38,624 nucleotides of DNA, from contig SAAW01000010.1 in assembly GCA_009929275.1 (NCBI GenBank), forward strand, positions 1 through 38,624. The letters are read 5' to 3'. The stretch is from Clostridia bacterium (lineage in GTDB: Bacteria; Bacillota; Clostridia; Christensenellales; UBA1242). The position numbers and the translations under genes are program-made. The notes below the pieces were generated by a model. The model saw only the letters and a list, made by a program, of their open reading frames with translations, had not been told where the DNA came from and did not search any database. This document shows, piece after piece, positions 37,220-38,624 of this stretch (the stretch's first letter is position 1; every line of letters begins with the position of its first letter).

Positions 37220-37541
37220 CTATAATAGTGGTTTTTGTAAACTCTTTTTAAGGCAATTAACTGCGAAATCATTAAACATAAAACAACCTTTCATAGCACA
37301 AAAACACATTTTCCCCTTCTATAATAGTGCTTTTAGTAAACCCCCTTTTGACATAATTTCAAGTAAAAATGATTGTTTTTGGCCTTTTACTTTTTTACTT
37401 AACCTCTCAAAACCCTTTATTTATAAAGGTTTTAAACTTTTTAAAACTTTTTTGCAAATTTCCCAAAAACACTCGTTTTTGTAAACCCCCTTACATAAAA
37501 TTTAACATGTTTTTCAGTATAGTGGTTTTTGTAAACCACTA
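37220..37541. repeat. Four iteron-like direct repeats (tataatagtggtttttgtaaac-type)
   Basis: Copies at ~37220-37242, 37319-37341, 37469-37486 and 37515-37538. Confidence 0.75.
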
Positions 37542-37822
37542 GGGTTAGTTTTTCTTTTATCTCAAAAAGAGAGGCAATGATATTTTTGATTAAAACCTTA
37601 TAAATTGGAAGCGGGTTTCCCGTCTTGCCGTAAAAAGTGGGGTGCAATAAAAAGTTTTATTTTGTTTCAGTGGGTAAAGTGGCTGTTTCAGTAAAAGTGC
37701 CTTAATTTAGCCACTTACAGCCCGCCAAAATTCATTTTGTTGCACTCCTTTTCCTGCTTGGTGCAATAATTAATAAAATATGGAAATTTTAACTATTCAT
37801 CTCACTAGTTGGCATAAAAATA

Positions 37823-37852
37823 TTGATTTAGCATGCATTTTCAAGCTATAAT
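37823..37852 (+). promoter_or_regulatory. Promoter for truncated cargo ORF
   Basis: TTGATT - 18 bp - TATAAT. Confidence 0.5.
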
Positions 37853-37937
37853 AAATAAAGCGTTATAAAAGATAAAAATTTAAAGAAGAATACATTTAAT
37901 CACAGATAATTTTCATCATATTGAAGGAGTTGTAAAA

Positions 37938-38624
37938 ATGAATAATTCATCAGAAACTAGTAGCTTATTATTTCCTAATTATGAGTATAGAAAGCTTTTT
38001 AGCAAGTTTTCTACAAACGAACTTAATAAGTTTAAAACCTCAATTCAAGAACAATTTCAAAAGATTATTTGGAATGATGAAACATATTCTGAGTGGAAGG
38101 CAAGAACATATTTTTCTATAAAAATGTGTCTATCAGCAACAATAATGTTGAGTTCATTATATTACTCAATGGACAAAAATCTAAAAGTTGTGGAACCATA
38201 TTTACTTTATTATTCTCTATTAAATTCTTCAAGGGCATTCCTTTCTTTAAACCCTAATGAAAACTGGAATAATGGCGAAATGTTAAAAAATAGCCATTCA
38301 AAAATAATTAATTCTAGTGCGAGTTATGCACAATTATTAAATAAAGAATTCTCTACAAATTTCAAAAGAGATTTTTTATCACTAAGAGATTATAGAGAAT
38401 CATTTTCTTATAAATTCCCTTCGGATGGATTGGGCATTTTTAAAGGTGTATCAAATATAGGAATGGTTGAAGAATATTGTATTATTTTACTAGAAATCAC
38501 ACAATATAGTAGTGAAATATTAAGTAAAGTGTTTCTTAAAAAAAATCAGAATTATAATGATTATAAATTTTTAAATAAATATTATGATAAATTTTGCCTT
38601 GTTGATTTTTATGATGAAACACAT
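37938..38624 (+). CDS. Uncharacterised cargo protein, truncated by window end (absent from ORF track)
   Basis: Open frame from ATG at 37938 (SD gaaggag) to window end: MNNSSETSSLLFPNYEYRKLFSKFSTNELNKFKTSIQEQFQK... with YLLYYSLLNSSRAFLSLNPN. Confidence 0.8.
   Translation, partial: MNNSSETSSLLFPNYEYRKLFSKFSTNELNKFKTSIQEQFQKIIWNDETYSEWKARTYFSIKMCLSATIMLSSLYYSMDKNLKVVEPYLLYYSLLNSSRAFLSLNPNENWNNGEMLKNSHSKIINSSASYAQLLNKEFSTNFKRDFLSLRDYRESFSYKFPSDGLGIFKGVSNIGMVEEYCIILLEITQYSSEILSKVFLKKNQNYNDYKFLNKYYDKFCLVDFYDETH

Noticed and set aside
37220-37541. Possible CRISPR array
   Set aside because: Repeat copies are short, imperfect and irregularly spaced, and no cas genes are present; iteron/operator interpretation fits better.
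37441-37647. 68-aa ORF MHPTFYGKTGNPLPIYKVL...
   Set aside because: Overlaps two iteron-like repeats and dyads; coding not supported, though conservation could be checked.

Overview
AT-rich, low-GC Gram-positive-like chromosomal segment. The backbone carries gyrB-gyrA, a yabP/yabQ/divIC-like block, MFS transporter, queH, TetR + P-type ATPase, pyk, greA, rubrerythrin, a YhhN-like protein, a Ca2+-ATPase-like protein, a ferritin-like protein, a thioesterase, a glycosyltransferase, an old-yellow-enzyme/aconitase-X cluster, lepB and tRNAs Val, Ser, Leu and Arg. Three tRNA genes are associated with accessory DNA. (1) Downstream of tRNA-Ser lies an AT-rich four-gene operon (ADP-ribosylglycohydrolase, degenerate histidine phosphatase, unknown/possible nucleotidyltransferase, P-loop kinase). 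(2) A complete ~3.2 kb integrative element sits in tRNA-Leu, bounded by a 55-bp direct repeat of the tRNA 3' end; it has an integrase, three small ORFs and ~1 kb of repeat-rich non-coding DNA. (3) A second integrase module lies downstream of tRNA-Arg (integrase, excisionase-like HTH, catalytically degenerate integrase paralogue, iteron-like repeats) and runs off the right edge with an unlisted truncated cargo ORF. Best candidates for something undescribed: a Pgi-like protein that appears to have lost its sugar-phosphate-binding loops; the four-gene tRNA-Ser operon; duplicated hairpin modules with conserved linkers but different stems after tRNA-Arg; a multi-hairpin intergenic RNA candidate at ~24.06-24.20 kb; and the OYE + aconitase-X gene pair. 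All family names come from reading the translated sequence by eye; no database search was run.
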